From Achatina immaculata (taxonomy: Eukaryota; Mollusca; Gastropoda; Stylommatophora; Achatinidae), in assembly GCA_009760885.1 (NCBI GenBank), contig CM019701.1:39735515-39799514 (forward strand): DNA of 64,000 nt, given 5' to 3'. Made by a program: the position numbers and the translations under genes. The stretch's first letter is position 1, and every line of letters begins with the position of its first letter. This document shows positions 55,362-64,000 of the stretch, one piece after another. Below the pieces are notes generated by a model. The model was given only the letters and a program-made list of their open reading frames with translations. It was not told the origin of the DNA and did no database searches.

Positions 55362-55650
55362 ATCACTGAAAGGACAGGGTGGATGAAGGTCCAGAATGAA
55401 AAAGAGATCAATGAAAGGACAGGGCGGATGAAGGTCCAGAATGAAAAAGAGATCAATGAAAGGACAGGGCGGATGAAGGTCCAGAATGAAAAAGAGATCA
55501 ATGAAAGGACAGGGCGGATGAAGGTCCAGAATGAAAAAGAGATCAATGAAAGGACAGGGCGGATGAAGGTCCAGAATGAAAAAGAGATCAATGAAAGGAC
55601 AGGGTGGATGAAGGTCCAGAATGAAAAAGAGATCAATGAAAGGATAATAC
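55362..55650 (+). repeat. 45-bp minisatellite, 6 copies
   Basis: Unit gatcaatgaaaggacagggc followed by ggatgaaggtccagaatgaa..aaaga. With 45-bp periodicity both strands show open frames (MKVQNEKEINERTGR; LSLISFSFWTFIRPV), which are artefacts. 55651-56779 is unannotated apart from a TATA-like site near 56270 (minus). Confidence 0.95.
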
Positions 55651-56779
55651 TGCTCACTTAGGATGCCTAGACGAGGAAATTATTTAAGCCTCTGCCTGGA
55701 AAATGAACCATATCTCGCCAGCAGCGAGAGTGACAAAATAAAATCGAAGTAATCTGGCGCCAAGACAATAAACCTGGGCACCAAGAACAGAAATAGAAAC
55801 GAGTAGAAAATATGTTTATATACAAAGTAGCTCAAAGAAAGCTGAACTTATCAAACTTCCGGCTGAATGGATATAGCCGGCTGTTCCAGAGCTTTCCATG
55901 ATTGTTCACCGAAAGAACACGAGTGGATTGCAGTTGTAAAAGTATTTCCTTCCCGGATAACATATTACTAATTGTGTCAACACGGCATCAACTATAGGCG
56001 CAAGCTTCTGTGGCAGTACACAGAGAGTCAGAGATGTTGACTTTTTGCGGACTTTAATTGTATTTGAAAGACTTACAAGTTGTTGTAAGAGTTGATGACA
56101 ATACCAAAAAGGCAAACTCGTCATATGGTACACTCCGAGTGACACAAAAACAATGGCAGGTTCGCAACTGCCACAACAAAAACAACAGTGTCACGTAATG
56201 AAAACTTGCACATGATTCTCATTTCCGTCTCATAATGATAATTATTGGCCAGCTCTGCCTCTTTTATATAACTGGAATGTTCCCAGGCCCAATCTAGAAA
56301 CTTCTGTCTGGACAAGTCTCGCCTTCACGTAACGTCTATCTACTGACCTCGGGTAATAAAGTGTCAAAGTTAACCTGGAGAGGAAAAAAAATTCCAAAGT
56401 TGAAATATTTTGTTACTAAATATAACTATTCTAGACAGGTCACAATGTCTGATGAAGCTAACATGTCATAACCGACCTTGAGTTAAAAAAAAATAAAACA
56501 TTCCAAGGCCTAAATTTCCTGTCTAGACACAATTTTAAAAAAGTATTAATAATTCTCATTTCGTCCGGTTATGTCGACCCAGACATTACACTTTTTTGAC
56601 ACTTCATGACTTTCCTAACCATCACGTGAGATCTACCAGTCGTCAAGGCCAAGTGGACTGAGTACTATCTATTTTTTTTATTTCACATTACGTAAAGAGG
56701 TGAATTAAAGCGGGACCTAACTCTGCCAACCCTACTATCAATTCGATTTACTTCCCTTTAATTGTAACCAAGCCAATGT

Positions 56780-57185
56780 ACCATTACACAGTGACAGAAA
56801 TGTCCCGTGTCCCTTGGTGGTCTCCTTGGCAGAAGTGCTCGGCGACTGATGTCAGTGCCTTTTTTGACGTCTCGTTCAGATGTTGCTGAAACCGATCTCG
56901 TAAGATCGCACACCAGTCTCTCTTATATACTTCATATCACACAGTTTGTTACATGAAACACAAATGATGCTGGTTGGACGCGCTCCACTGACCCACCTGT
57001 AGAAGTGAGTACCTGTCTCCCACTGGAGCTGGAGAAGAAAGGATGGTCAGATGTGGTTCTGGCAACATCACCCTGCAGTGCGCCGATAGGTCATGGAAAA
57101 TATTGATATGAGCGCTCTATTTCTTGTGTTCGGCGAATCCATAATGCACTAGTGTAGCCTTTTCTAGACACGACATGCTACTATA
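56780..57185 (-). promoter_or_regulatory. Promoter-like segment, uninterrupted copy
   Basis: The reverse complement aligns with 14698-14955 joined to 16254-16470. The TATA box (tatataagaga) is at 56921-56929, followed downstream by ggtttcagcaacatctgaac and aggcactgacatcagtcg. This copy shows the arrangement before the mariner insertion in the other copy. No adjacent gene on the minus strand can be assigned. Confidence 0.42.
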
Positions 57186-57204
57186 TAAAGTTGATATTAA
57201 ATCT

Positions 57205-58743
57205 CTGGTTCTAAGGACTGTTATTGCTGGAGGTGGGGTGGAGAATTCGCTCTCCACTCCAACGGCGTGCGACTCAAACAGACTCTGGCAGTCAAGTCCA
57301 GCTCCTGGCCTTCCCGTGGCAGAACTGCTTAAACTGACAGGAGAAGGGGCGAAGGCGAATACCTGGCGCCTTAAAACCAGATACTTAGGGTGGATGAGTG
57401 GCACGTTTGGTAGCTTATCTACCGCTGCTGGCGAGATTCATCAGCTGCCGTGCGTGGAGCGGTGCTCCTCCCGGCCAATGAAGAAAGGTGCAAATGGGGT
57501 TGCTGCGCAGCATCACTGCGGAAAAGGTGGTAGAAAGGATAAAGCGAAGCAAACAGTCAAATCACGGCACCTCTGGTCTGGAGGTCGGCCACGTCCTTAG
57601 TGCAGTCATATCGGGTGAAATGCATGAACCGGCTTGTCCCAGAGGTTAAGACACTGCTGGCGAGACTTTCGGATGCCGCGCGTGGAGTGAAGCTCCTCCC
57701 AGTCAAGGAAGAAAATGCGGAAAAGAAATAAGGATTGCTGTGCTGTGCCGATGTGATCAGGTGGTGGAAAGGATAATGTGAAATTTAATCGTTATGTCCA
57801 GTAGTATCGCTGCGAGAGCTACACATACCACGGCACCTCTGCTCTAGAGGCCCGCCACGTCCGAAATACGCATACACTGGTGAAATATGCCTAAACCGGC
57901 ACACACCAGGGGTGGAACTTGATGGCTAGACATGCCATGCCACCTCCGCTCTAGAGGTCGGTCACGCCTGATATACACCCATACTGGTGAATTTTGCCTA
58001 AACCGGCTCACATCAGGGGTGAATCTTGAAGGCTATGCATGTCACAGTACCTCTACTCTAGAGGTCAGTCACGTCCCAAACACGCCCATACGGGGATAAT
58101 ATGCCTAAACTGGCTCAACCCAGGGGTGGAAGTCACTAGTGGCGAGGATTCGTCCTCCTGGACAAAAGCTCCATCCTGGTCACAACTAGGAAGGGTAGCG
58201 GTCACGACGGCAAAATGCTGAAGTCGGAGACACTGGACCAGGGCAGTCTAGATAGGCAACCACCTCTCACCCGGCGGGGATGTTTGCGTATCCTAATCAC
58301 GCTGAGGTTTTCCGGTGAGAAAGTCCAACTCTGGACTGGATGGGCAACCACCTCTCACCCGACGGTGATACACGGGTATCTCAAAACACGTCGAGGTTTT
58401 CCGGTGAGAAAGTCCAACTCTGGCCTGGGTGGGCTACCGCCTCTCACCCAGCGGGGATGCACTGATATCCTAAACACGTCGAGGTCTTCCGGTGAGAAGG
58501 TTCAACTCTAGACTAAACTGGTGCAACGAAAACCACGGTGTCACGCAATCCGCTTCAGAGACCCACCAAGAATACAGGCTAAAGCTCTGTGATACTCTGA
58601 ACCCCTTGTGGTCCTCTCGTGGATCTCGTGTGGTCCTTTCGGGGACCACAGGAGACCACGGGACCAAACGAGGACCACAGGCGTAAATTCAGTAGGATCA
58701 CACTGCGGTTTTGATGGTAGAAGCGAACGAAGAAGAAGAAGAA
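57205..58743 (+). mobile_element. NR1 retroelement copy 3, complete insertion with TSD
   Basis: About 1.54 kb flanked by gatattaaatct at 57193-57204 and 58744-58755. Same architecture as copy 2, starting ggttctaaggactg, with a fuller 5' region (gttattgctggaggtggggt), the sub-repeats of about 100 bp and about 87 bp, the ggaccaca block and the (GAA)n tail. ORFs 57175-57600 and 58215-58511 recur in copy 2 only because of sequence identity and have no known domain. Confidence 0.9.
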
Positions 58744-59239
58744 GATATTAAATCTTAATAAAACAACGAGGCTCCGGTGTCGACCCAGCCTATAAAAATG
58801 GGTACCAGAGAAACCTGGGAAGGTAAATATGGTCAGGCGTGATACTGACAATGTCACACTTTCATAAGACGAGATCGTGAAAATATGGGCCTAAAATCAT
58901 ATCCCCAATATGTCTTAATATCATGGAAACGGGAATTTTAGATTTTACTTACACACACACACACAATAAATACGACGATGCAACTTAAACTGAAGTTTGC
59001 TGATCAGACAAGGGCAAATTGTCTAAAACGTTCATTTGGACATCAACATCACGTGCTGACCTGAATTGTACTCAGCAGATGATTCATGAGCTGAGAAAAG
59101 AGACATTAGTCAAAATAGCACTTTTCACAATAACTCGTGACAGGTTCACGAGAATCCCGTGAAACTTACTGAGCACAAAACTCATGGACCATGTTATTGA
59201 ATGCCTATAAAAGATTGACGCTCCTCGAATCAATTCATT

Positions 59240-60330
59240 TGAAAATTCAATGCGCAAGTATGGCTCATCTCACTACAAAACAACGACTCATCATCATTGG
59301 ACATTCACAGACTGGTCAGTCAAAAAGTGTAGTGGCCAGAAAATTTAATGTGGTTAGAAGCGCCGTTAGTCGCCTTTGGGGACGATTTGACGAAACTGGC
59401 TCAGTTGCAGACCGGCGGCGCAGTGGAAGACCCATAGTCACAACTCCTACCGAAGACCGCTTCATACGGCTGCGTCACCTCACTAATCGATTTGCATCTG
59501 CGTCCTCAATAGTCCAGTCAGTGACGGCAGCTCGTCGAATTTCAGATCACTAGAAGACCCTACGGAGATCCTGTTCTTACGGAATGGCATCGCCAGAATC
59601 GACTGCAGTGGGCGAACCAGCATCGTCAATGGACCGTTGCAAATGATTGGAGAAGGGTTTGGTTTGGTGATGAATCATTCTTTCTGCTCCAGCGACACGA
59701 TAAATTGATAAGAGTTTACCACAGAGTCCATGAGCGCTACGCCCAGAACTGTGTGGATTAGGCTCCTCCACATGGTGGTGGAAGTGTACAGCTGTGGGGG
59801 ACGATCAACTGCATAGGAAGAAGTGACCTGGTGCAAATTGAAGGACGCCTGAATGCCCAACTATACGTCGCCGAAATTCTTCGTCCTCGCGTCTTTCCAC
59901 TTCTGGCTGCACCAGGGTCTATTTTACAGTATCATAAAGCTCGACCTCAAGTGGCACAACTCATCACCCAGTTCCTCGCTGATCATTCCGTGACCATCCA
60001 TGTTATCAGACATGAACCCAACAGAACACTTATGGGATGAACTCAACAGACAAGTCCGCCAGCGAGACGTGGCGCCAACCAATCTCCGGCAGTTGTCTCT
60101 TGCACTGCGGGAAGAATGGGCAACCATCCCATAACAACAGATCCAACGGCTAATCGGATCAATGTCAAGGAGATGTCGTTCTCTGATACAGGCCAGAGGA
60201 GGCCATACAACTTACTGAAACGGAGGCATCCATCGCAAAGAATAAAAGTCCAAACCAAATTTAATGAACATCATTTCATTGTTGACGTATTAAAGTTCCT
60301 TCATGCCAAGATTGAAACATTAATTCCGTA
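59240..60330 (+). mobile_element. Tc1-like DNA transposon, decayed
   Basis: Contains the transposase remnant 59260-60213. I could not find convincing terminal inverted repeats by eye, so the limits are approximate. 58756-59239 shows only a short (CA)n and a possible SINE-like stretch near 58790. Confidence 0.75.
59260..60213 (+). pseudogene. Tc1-like transposase, broken
   Basis: Starts MAHLTTKQRLIIIGHSQTGQ, a paired-type HTH, with RRSGRPIVTTPTEDR as the GRPR-like hook. A frame break and apparent deletion near 59550 follow. WFGDESFFL keeps the first catalytic Asp (about 59660). The second catalytic region reads LQYHKARPQ where Tc1 enzymes have DNARPH, so the Asp is lost. NPTEHLWDEL (about 60015-60045) retains the third acidic residue in another frame. 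The end is at ARGGHTTY. Inactive. Confidence 0.88.
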
Positions 60331-60429
60331 AAATAAAATTTTGATACAAGTTTGAAATTTGGTGTCCTTTGCGACTACAGTAGTGTTGCGTTTCTATTTT
60401 TTAGGAACAATATAGTTATACGACGGAAC

Positions 60430-60893
60430 TACTTGAAGAGACAAGTTACAAGTTGGTCGCTGATTAGCACAAAAAAAAGCGAAGAAATGAACATAATGAA
60501 AAGCGCTTGAAATGTTGGATAAATTAACATGATAAGAAGCGAAAACATAAACATTTTCTTCGAGAAATACTTTGAGCACTTTATAAACCCTAAAATTACA
60601 CCGGTTACCGAACAAACAAAAAAATAAACAGGAAAACGAATAGAGAAGCAAATGAGAAAGAGGGAAAAAACAGCAGAAAAAGCTAGAGAGCAAGAGATTG
60701 AGAAAATTGTAAGAGATCTCAAAGGACATATGAAATGCTTCATTAACTTGGCCTATGTCATAGTCCTAAGCCGGCAGGACAGTTTATGCTGAACTGAAAA
60801 ATATTAAAACATAATGCGAATCAGCATAAATGGTAATGTAGGAACTTAATAATATCACAGACTCTTTATCTCTTTCTGAGAACGAAACATTTT
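60430..60893 (-). other. 3'UTR of GPCR E (homologous to A/B/C 3'UTRs)
   Basis: On the minus strand it shares with A the blocks cagcataaactg (about 60785) and cttatca.gttaa (about 60535) in the same order. It lacks the LINE insertion of A/B and has no AATAAA at the homologous place. The ORFs of 104 and 111 codons on this strand are chance. Confidence 0.6.
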
Positions 60894-62471
60894 CTATATC
60901 ATTAAAGGACAAATCAAGCTCAGTACTGCTCGCCTTACAGATGCATGGCAACAGTACAAGCAAGGGTTTAAGGCGGAGTTTAGATAACCTAGCCAGGCAG
61001 TGACAAGATAGACCGAATAAGGGAAAGTGTGATTTAAGAAACCTGGAAGAACTGTCACTAAACTGAACGGAAACCAGCAAACAGTGAACGCCAGAACTAT
61101 CACACCAATAGTACGCACAGCTTTTACGTTGTTTATGCGACGTGCAGTTTTCATCTCTCTCTCTCTGAACCTTAAGTGCCCAGGGCTTTTCATAGCGACC
61201 TTAGAACTGTTCTTTCTACTTGGGGAAAGTTTAGAAACAGTTACCACTTTTTGGTGATTGGTGTAGCCAAGTCGCTCCCTCCTCTCTGGAGTTGCTAGAG
61301 AAAAACTCGTATGTTTGTCAGGAGAACTGACTGGGTTATCATCTACAATTTTATTGATACTATCTTTGTCATACTGAGACGTTTCCTTAACATGTTCGGA
61401 AAAATCTTGGTCCCCTTTTAAACACGTAGCATAACATCCACGACTTTTCACCGTGCTCAGTTTTGAAGATGAAAGTTTTTCAGCAGACAGTATCATTGAA
61501 TTGTCCCATGTTTCAGCTGTCTCCTTCGTTTCTGACCACAGAAGATTTGTTGATCTTAATGACAGGACTGGACACCTGGTAAAGTCTCTTACTGAAGACA
61601 GACAGATAATGTCTGGAGCACTTTCGAAAACATAAGACAACTTTAACGATGGTGACACCTCATATTTACATACTTTTAACCTGGGATTGGACATACAAGA
61701 TTTCAGACAACTGGGCAAATATGTTTCTCTGTTCGCTGAATTCTGCTTCGTGGATGACAGATTTTTCAACCTGAAGTTGAGCTTCCTTTTGTGAAAATGT
61801 CGAACTGCTCGTAATACAAAGAAATAAAGAATGAAGATGAGAAGAAAAGGAAGGTAGAATGTGATAATGGCAGACGTAATTCTGAATGTGGGATCGTGAT
61901 TAAATTCACAAATTTGGAAATGTTCAGAGCAGGAATTATTGTGGTGGTCACATCGATGTCGTGAAAACCAGTAGAAAACTAGAACAGGCAGGACCCAGCT
62001 TACGCCCACCATGATATAAGCGGTTATTACAGTCAGTCTACGGTATATCAGGGGACGACATACTGCCAAGTATCTGTCTACTGCCATACACATAACGTGA
62101 AAAACTGAGACGGTACATAGAAAATCATCTGATGTGATTCTGAAAGAGCACGTGATCTGTCCGAGGTACCATTTCCCGTTGTTGACTATTTGGTAAACTG
62201 AAAGCGGCATTGGAATGATGCCAACGATACAGTCTGATACAGCCATAGAGACTATCAGGATCATGGATATCTTGCTCTTGTTGTTAACATGCTTGCTAAA
62301 GTACATGGAACGAATGATGGCTATGACCACGGTGGCGTTTGTAAAAACGACGAAAGCCGAGAGTACAGTAAAAACGACAGAGATGCCAACGAGAAGATGA
62401 AGATTTGGCGTGACCCTCGGAAATGCGAAAAACGGGGAAGGAAAATACGAACAGAGAGTGACGTTCGCCAT
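60894..62471 (-). CDS. GPCR E: paralog with a LINE-derived 13-residue insertion
   Basis: 525 residues, a class A aminergic-like receptor inverted relative to A-C. The N-terminus MANVTLCSYF is family-wide. D80, C108, D115 (3.32), DRY 132-134, W159 and a long third loop follow; CWFPF is at 465-469 and WLGYLNSALNPCLY ends in NPxxY at 502-506. Compared with A (VAMK-TA), the loop/TM6 boundary reads VAMK, 13 extra residues (429-441), then TA. The extra DNA is a 32-bp LINE family 2 3' end plus a 7-bp target duplication, kept in frame. Frame and all key motifs are intact, so it is probably functional. The start is chosen by conservation and by the acceptor 256 nt upstream. Confidence 0.93.
   Translation of the reverse strand: MANVTLCSYFPSPFFAFPRVTPNLHLLVGISVVFTVLSAFVVFTNATVVIAIIRSMYFSKHVNNKSKISMILIVSMAVSDCIVGIIPMPLSVYQIVNNGKWYLGQITCSFRITSDDFLCTVSVFHVMCMAVDRYLAVCRPLIYRRLTVITAYIMVGVSWVLPVLVFYWFSRHRCDHHNNSCSEHFQICEFNHDPTFRITSAIITFYLPFLLIFILYFFVLRAVRHFHKRKLNFRLKNLSSTKQNSANRETYLPSCLKSCMSNPRLKVCKYEVSPSLKLSYVFESAPDIICLSSVRDFTRCPVLSLRSTNLLWSETKETAETWDNSMILSAEKLSSSKLSTVKSRGCYATCLKGDQDFSEHVKETSQYDKDSINKIVDDNPVSSPDKHTSFSLATPERRERLGYTNHQKVVTVSKLSPSRKNSSKVAMKSPGHLRFREREMKTARRINNVKAVRTIGVIVLAFTVCWFPFSLVTVLPGFLNHTFPYSVYLVTAWLGYLNSALNPCLYCCHASVRRAVLSLICPLMI
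61155..61186 (-). mobile_element. LINE family 2 3' end inserted in GPCR E coding sequence
   Basis: On the minus strand gccctgggcacttaaggttc followed by (AG)n is identical to the 3' end of the family 2 LINE at 10475-10506. It is flanked by atgaaaa at 61148-61154 and 61187-61193 (minus strand), a 7-bp target-site duplication. Total added length is 39 bp. Confidence 0.95.
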
Positions 62472-62742
62472 ATTTACTCAGCTGAATCATGAAATGTTGC
62501 TGCTTGGAATCTGCTACTGCTTCAGTGTATAGTCTCCAGTCTAACAGTAAGCTGGTTTAGATGAACATCTGTTTTCCTTGTTTAGTTTTCGTTGAGACAG
62601 TATCTACAGCTCTACGGTTTTCACAATCTGAGTATTCTCGTCTGCTGCGTTTTATAATATGGAGGATGCCTCATTCAATCTCTGGTATACTTTTATGTAG
62701 AAATCCTCTATGTCCGTCTATACGCTCCTGCAAAATAAAGAA
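62472..62742 (-). other. Splice acceptor and 5'UTR exon of GPCR E
   Basis: Minus strand: ttctttattttgcag ends at 62728, with the exon starting at 62727, 256 nt before the ATG. No candidate first exon is visible between here and the window end; it may lie beyond 64000. Confidence 0.7.
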
Positions 62743-62865
62743 TATAACAGGTTTTAGTGCAACAATTATAGATTATTATATTTAAGCTGACATTGTTCTA
62801 TTTTCAGTAGTTTTCTTCTTTCTTATTATTTCCATATTATATCTTAATTTTATATGCTGGAAACT

Positions 62866-63128
62866 CTTTACTGTAGATAGAGAGCAGAACAACAACATTG
62901 TTCCTTCAGATCGCCAGAGGAAGTTACCCCCCCCCCCCCCCAACCCTTTTCAGACATGTGTTTCGGCCCTATTAAATTCCTGACACTCTAAGGGAGGTGG
63001 GCCCCTCTGGGTTATGACTTCCTGAGGTCCTGTGAGTTGTTCCTTTTTCTTCTTTTCGACCACAAATTTAACCCGCGATTTTCCACGGCCCTGCACTTCC
63101 AAGTGCACCTTAGCGATTTAGCAAAGAT
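62866..63128 (-). mobile_element. WLW-LINE 3' region / SINE-like copy
   Basis: Reverse complement of the 38400-38682 type: ggaaactcttt..agagagc at its 3' end, C run at 62928-62941, gtttcggcccta, gggcccctctggg, and the gcgatttagc end. The B-box region is poorly preserved. Confidence 0.7.
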
Positions 63129-63244
63129 ATTATTATAAAATTAGTCACAAAGAAGTTGGAGAGTGGGAGAATGAAAACTAAGTTTTATATATATATATAT
63201 AATGTAGAAAAACATACTGGACGAAAATAAAGGTCATGAAATGA

Positions 63245-63300
63245 AAGGCTGTCTTGTTCTATCCTCTATCTCCCTGGCTATTCGAGTTCGTATTCTTTGC

Positions 63301-63337
<37 letters not shown>

Positions 63338-63850
63338 CCTTAAGTGCCCAGGGCACATGGGGCTTCCGCAAGGGTTTTCCACAAATGCCTGTCCTTTGCC
63401 TTTTTTTCTGCTCTTGCCCAGGTGAGCCCTCTATTGCTCAACATCCTTTCTGTTGTTCTTCTCCATGTCTCTTTTGGTCTACCCTTACTTCTGCTCCCCT
63501 GTGGTGTCCATCTTAGTGCTATTTTTGGTAGTGAGTTGTCAGTCATTCGGAGCACATGTCCCAGTCATCGCCAGCGTCTTTCCTCAATAATTGTTGTCAG
63601 TGGTTTCATCTGCATTTCTGCCAACCAGATGTTATTTCTTATGGTGTTTGGCCAAAATATTTGCAGCTGATGCGGTGAAAACGTTGAGGCACAGCATCAT
63701 GTCCACTTGGATGCGGGTTATGTTGGTCATTTTTTTCAGTCCCCAGGTGCAACAAAAATGCAGAGGGCTTGCAATACTCCTTTAGCAGACACCACCGCAG
63801 ACTACGGGAATCCTTGCCCCGTTATCAAGGCAAGGCCTAATAACTGAGCG
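63245..63850 (-). repeat. NR2 repeat, split by a LINE
   Basis: Minus strand landmarks: gataacggggcaaggat, gcggtggtgtctgctaaagg, ctggggactgaaaaaa, caccgcatcagctgcaaa, then after the LINE, ttctttgcagct..gaatacgaactcg and ggagatagagg. The LINE lies at 63305-63659 with the duplication tttgcagct. Confidence 0.75.
63305..63659 (-). mobile_element. LINE family 2, C-terminal fragment with TSD
   Basis: Flanked by tttgcagct at 63296-63304 and 63660-63668. It begins in the minus strand at FGQTP/NNIWLAEMQMKPL, covers RWRWLGHVLRMTDNSLPK and GRPKETWRRT, ends ALGT at 63340, and carries an (AG)n tail seen as (CT)n at 63303-63334. The 71-codon minus ORF is open, close in sequence to 10270-10484. Confidence 0.92.
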
Positions 63851-63884
63851 TACCAGCGGAGAGATGTGATAGTCATCACAAAGA

Positions 63885-64000
63885 TGGCTGCAAGACGTCG
63901 TTAATAATCTGCAAATGGATGCATCAGCAGCAGGTCATCTTGCTCACAACCGAGAAGCCTACAGGAGAGTTGTTAGGGAGGCAAAGTTCCGCAAGGGACA
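63885..64000 (+). mobile_element. LINE family 3, 3' end running off the window
   Basis: Encodes RWLQDVV.NLQMDASAAGHLAH-like sequence and NREAYR.VVREAKFRKG up to the window edge. Confidence 0.8.

Noticed and set aside
55340..55661. Heptad-like ORFs MKVQNEKEINERTGR and LSLISFSFWTFIRPV
   Set aside because: Both strands of a 45-bp minisatellite; the 44-bp sister array at 53731 would shift frame in every unit.
57175..57600. 141-codon ORF in NR1 as a gene
   Set aside because: The related copies (20428 and 3519 regions) do not keep the frame; no domain is recognisable; it lies within a retroelement with TSD.
59240..60420. Terminal inverted repeats of the Tc1-like element
   Set aside because: cagtagtgttgcg at the right side looked like a possible end, but no inverted partner was found on the left, so no TIR is annotated.

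Overview
This is eukaryotic, metazoan DNA with no prokaryotic gene organisation. Genes are few and long. Coding sequence sits downstream of 5'UTR introns, and most of the window is transposable elements and tandem repeats. The mixture of APE-type LINEs, mariner/Tc1 elements and a lineage-specific expansion of class A GPCRs suggests a lophotrochozoan, most likely a gastropod mollusc. That placement is an inference from content; no species marker is visible.

The only apparently intact host genes are four paralogous, single-coding-exon rhodopsin-class GPCRs: A (6621-8171, +), B (10982-12532, +), C (25719-27248, +) and E (60894-62471, -). A frameshifted fifth relative, D, lies at about 46658-47940 (-). 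They carry aminergic-type signatures: Asp3.32, DRY, CWxP, and WxGYxNSxxNPxxY in TM7. Each intact gene has a 3' splice acceptor 254-257 nt upstream of its ATG, so the coding exon is preceded by a spliced 5'UTR. A likely first exon with a TATA-like box and a GTAAGT donor lies upstream of A (about 4435-4818), and a diverged copy lies at about 16757-17172. A and B are a recent 3.2-kb tandem duplication (98% protein identity, 10 of 516 residues differ). Its breakpoint is inside the 5' intron, so B has no first exon or promoter of its own.

Layout. 1-3856: a 1.5-kb non-autonomous retroelement (NR1, minus) split by a LINE (family 1). 4000-13780: GPCRs A and B, their duplication blocks, 34-bp VNTRs, and a LINE (family 2) exactly at the block junction. 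13780-17200: a promoter-like segment hit by a mariner at its TATA box, then the second first-exon-like segment. 17500-24000: an old, nearly full-length LINE (family 5) with nested insertions (19-bp satellite, NR1, another LINE 3' end). 25460-28200: GPCR C and a repeat called NR2. 28200-46600: LINE fragments, SINE-like sequences, many tandem arrays and long unannotated stretches. 46650-48000: GPCR pseudogene D. 48000-56000: arrays and a LINE. 56780-58743: a second promoter-like segment and an NR1 copy. 59200-60330: a broken Tc1-like element. 60430-62740: GPCR E, which carries an in-frame 32-bp LINE 3' end in its coding sequence. 62860-64000: nested LINE and NR2 fragments.

The transposons are not only background. 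Target-site duplications, nested insertions and shared insertions order events at this locus. LINE sequence contributed to receptor E's protein, sits at the A/B duplication junction, and was fixed in the A/B 3'UTR. Family labels (LINE families 1-5, NR1, NR2, WLW-LINE) are local names used only for this window.
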